From Fischerella sp. (lineage in GTDB: Bacteria > Cyanobacteriota > Cyanobacteriia > Cyanobacteriales > Nostocaceae), in the NCBI GenBank assembly GCA_026419705.1, contig JANZYY010000248.1:1-7338 (forward strand): a stretch of 7,338 bases of DNA. The letters are read 5' to 3'. Shown piece after piece: positions 5,813 to 7,338 of the stretch (positions are counted from its first letter, which is position 1; each line of letters begins with the position of its first letter). Under the pieces are notes generated by a model, which did not search any database, was not told the origin of the DNA, and worked only from the letters and a program-made list of their open reading frames with translations. The translations under genes and the position numbers were made by a program.

Positions 5813-6673
5813 ATGCCAGAAGAACAATCATTACAACCACCACAGCAGCAAGCACAACAACCAGGTATTGAGTCAGAGATGAGGCCAAAACCGAAAGCAG
5901 ACGATCCCCAGTATCAGGGAAGTGGCAAGTTAAAAAATAAAATCGCATTGATTACTGGAGGAGATAGCGGTATTGGTCGTGCTGTAGCAATCGCATTTGC
6001 GAAAGAGGGTGCAGATGTGGCGATCGTTTATTTAAAAGAACATGACGATGCTAAAGAAACGAAACATTTAGTAGAATCACAAGGACGGCGTGCAGTCACT
6101 ATATCTGGTGATATCGGTGATGAAAGCTTTTGTCAGCATGCTGTCCAACAAACAGTGGATGAGTTTGGTAAACTTGATATACTGATCAACAACGCTGCTG
6201 AGCAGCATCCACAAAAAAGCATTGAAGATATTAGTAAAGAACAACTAGAGCGAACTTTTCGCACTAATATTTTCTCAATGTTTTTCTTGACAAAAGCAGC
6301 AATGAAACATCTCAAAGAAGGTAGCACCATCATCAATACTACTTCGGTCACCGCTTATAAAGGCAGTCCAGAACTACTTGATTATTCTTCTACAAAAGGT
6401 GCAATTGTTGCCTTTACTCGTTCTCTATCCCAAAGTTTGGTAGAAAAGGGAATCCGCGTTAATGCTGTAGCCCCAGGTCCAATTTGGACACCCCTAATAC
6501 CCGCAACTTTTCCAGAAGAAAAAGTTGCCGGCTTCGGCGAACAAGTACCTATGAAACGGGCAGGACAACCAGAAGAAATTGCCCCCAGCTATGTATTTTT
6601 AGCATCGGACGATTCTTCGTATATGTCTGGTCAGGTACTACATCCGAATGGTGGTGTAGTAGTTAACGGCTAG
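5813..6673 (+). CDS. Short-chain dehydrogenase/reductase, general-stress (YghA/GSP39) type
   Basis: A cytoplasmic NAD(P)-dependent oxidoreductase of the classical SDR superfamily. It belongs to the subgroup with an N-terminal tail that includes E. coli YghA, an aldehyde reductase, and B. subtilis general stress protein 39. Residues 1-40 are a Gln/Pro-rich tail (QPPQQQAQQPG) leading into the subgroup's PG-E-M-P-P-Y-GSGKL pattern. The Rossmann domain has the cofactor motif TGGDSGIG (48-55), NNAA (126-129), the catalytic tetrad Asn152, Ser178, Tyr191 and Lys195 (YSSTK), and PGPIWTPL (221-228). The length of 286 residues is usual for this subgroup. The start is well supported by AAGGA 7 nt upstream (5801-5805). 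The real substrate is unknown; a role in stress or aldehyde reduction is inferred from family members. The leader contains a heptamer hairpin, and no clear promoter is visible between the terminator at 5700 and the gene. Confidence 0.93.
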   Translation: MPEEQSLQPPQQQAQQPGIESEMRPKPKADDPQYQGSGKLKNKIALITGGDSGIGRAVAIAFAKEGADVAIVYLKEHDDAKETKHLVESQGRRAVTISGDIGDESFCQHAVQQTVDEFGKLDILINNAAEQHPQKSIEDISKEQLERTFRTNIFSMFFLTKAAMKHLKEGSTIINTTSVTAYKGSPELLDYSSTKGAIVAFTRSLSQSLVEKGIRVNAVAPGPIWTPLIPATFPEEKVAGFGEQVPMKRAGQPEEIAPSYVFLASDDSSYMSGQVLHPNGGVVVNG

Positions 6674-6682
6674 GAACAAAAG

Positions 6683-6726
6683 AAAAAGGTAAAAGGATAG
6701 ATTTTTGGTTTTTACCTTTTACCTTT
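6683..6726 (+). terminator. Hairpin terminator with period-7 arms after the dehydrogenase
   Basis: AAAGGTAAAAGG (6685-6696) pairs perfectly with CCTTTTACCTTT (6715-6726), 12 bp around an 18-nt loop, starting 11 nt after the stop codon. Both arms are made of heptamers: AAAAAGG, TAAAAGG on the left and TTTTACC, TTTTACC on the right. It is placed where a terminator is expected, although the stem is A/T-rich and the following U-run is short. Confidence 0.5.
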
Positions 6727-6755
6727 CATTAGAGGGATGAGTTTATATAGAATTA

Positions 6756-6784
6756 TTGTTAATATAGCAGAGAAAACTTATAAA
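6756..6784 (+). promoter_or_regulatory. Probable sigma-70 promoter of the 85-residue protein
   Basis: TTGTTA (6756-6761) and TATAAA (6779-6784) are spaced by 17 nt. Transcription would start near 6791, about 18 nt before the ATG at 6809. This is the best promoter match in the window and shows that the small gene has its own transcript. Confidence 0.55.
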
Positions 6785-6808
6785 TTTATATAAATATTAA
6801 CTGCGACC

Positions 6809-7066
6809 ATGCCATCTCAAATACCATTGCAAGGTACGGAATTAGTGGATTGTGCAAGAGCAAATGCCAAGCAAGGCATAGAAACTGCTGCTTACCAATG
6901 TGGTTACGGCGATGATTTAAATAGATTTGCGCAAGAACTACGAAAAGCTTGTGAAGGCATGAATTTACAAGTTAAAGAACTGAGTGAATTAATTACAGAC
7001 CAAGAGATGGTACTGAATTTGGGTGAAGGCGAAATCGTTGCTCCTGAAAGCGAATCAGAACTTTAA
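6809..7066 (+). CDS. Small conserved-looking protein of unknown function
   Basis: An 85-residue soluble protein with no signal peptide or membrane segment. I do not recognise a named domain, though it resembles hypothetical proteins seen in cyanobacteria. Residues 10-64 look mainly alpha-helical, with two amphipathic stretches (about 10-29 and 36-62), three cysteines (15, 31, 48) and a CGYGDD turn (31-36). The C-terminus is strongly acidic (GEGEIVAPESESEL). Reading-frame quality and the good promoter just upstream support it as a real gene. No Shine-Dalgarno sequence is visible before the ATG and the leader would be only about 18 nt. The gene converges on mgtE, with 13 bp between the stop codons. 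Function cannot be assigned. Confidence 0.75.
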   Translation: MPSQIPLQGTELVDCARANAKQGIETAAYQCGYGDDLNRFAQELRKACEGMNLQVKELSELITDQEMVLNLGEGEIVAPESESEL

Positions 7067-7079
7067 GAATCCTGAGAAT

Positions 7080-7338
7080 TCATATATTTAATATTGCCCG
7101 CGCTAGATAGAAGTAGATTAAAACACCAAGTACATCCACTGCTGTAGTGATAAATGGTGCTGACATCAAAGCCGGATCCAAACGGAATAAGCGGAATAAA
7201 AATGGCAATGCAGAACCAGAGACAGAAGCCAAAACAGAAATAGCTACAAGAGTGCAACCAACTGCGATCGCCACCTGTAGATTCTTTTGTAGAAAGAAAG
7301 CCCACACAGTAGCGATAATACCTAGCATTAATCCCAAC
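7080..7338 (-). CDS. mgtE: Magnesium transporter MgtE, C-terminal part (cut by window edge)
   Basis: The last 86 or so codons of an MgtE-family Mg2+ channel of the cytoplasmic membrane; the rest lies beyond the right edge. The visible part covers the end of the membrane domain with about three hydrophobic segments. It carries the family motif GSALPFLFRLFRLDPALMSAPF and then TTAVDVLGVLIYF. The Asp of TTAVDV, about 18 residues from the end, matches in position the pore Asp of the Thermus thermophilus channel (Asp432), from recalled alignment. The N-terminal and CBS domains that sense Mg2+ cannot be seen. Stop TGA lies at 7082-7080, 13 bp from the stop of the convergent small gene, and no terminator is visible between them, so the transcripts probably overlap at their 3' ends. 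Confidence 0.9.
   Translation of the reverse strand, partial: LGLMLGIIATVWAFFLQKNLQVAIAVGCTLVAISVLASVSGSALPFLFRLFRLDPALMSAPFITTAVDVLGVLIYFYLARAILNI

Noticed and set aside
7063..7305. 80-codon minus-strand frame overlapping mgtE
   Set aside because: It is in a different frame from the clear MgtE motif and would overlap it entirely.

Overview
The window looks like chromosomal DNA from a filamentous, probably heterocyst-forming cyanobacterium of the Nostocales (Nostoc, Anabaena, Calothrix and relatives). Three things point there: six copies of the HIP1 octamer GCGATCGC (starts 456, 514, 2200, 4152, 4996, 7264, all inside genes), spacers filled with heptanucleotide tandem repeats of the kind known as STRRs in these organisms, and gene families typical of the group (a zinc-ribbon Ser/Thr kinase with a membrane tail, a PGM1-type ATP-grasp ligase, a cyanobacterial PurF). 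No species is claimed.

Layout, left to right. purF (42-1457, +), for the first step of purine synthesis, converges on a membrane-anchored Ser/Thr protein kinase (1560-3290, -). Their 102-bp spacer is made almost entirely of heptamer repeats. A second leftward gene, a PGM1-related ATP-grasp peptide ligase (3463-5070, -), lies upstream of the kinase, separated by 172 bp that hold nine AACTACT-type heptamers. A 742-bp gene-poor region (5071-5812) follows. It contains a candidate small transcription unit (promoter about 5499-5527, structured RNA or 24-codon reading frame, intrinsic terminator 5667-5700) and another heptamer hairpin ending just before the next ribosome binding site. Then come a short-chain dehydrogenase of the general-stress/YghA type (5813-6673, +), a hairpin terminator with period 7, a small uncharacterised protein of 85 residues (6809-7066, +) with a good promoter of its own, and the 3' end of a leftward mgtE magnesium transporter gene (7080-7338, -), which runs off the right edge.

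The genes do not form one pathway. Purine synthesis, signalling, peptide or amino-acid ligation, stress oxidoreduction and Mg2+ transport sit side by side as mostly monocistronic units, as is common in these genomes. The most notable feature is in the spacers: four separate spacers contain period-7 repeats arranged as an arm followed by an inverted arm. A separate small palindromic element also seems to sit in frame inside the kinase domain. No CRISPR array, tRNA, rRNA, transposase or complete defence system was seen.
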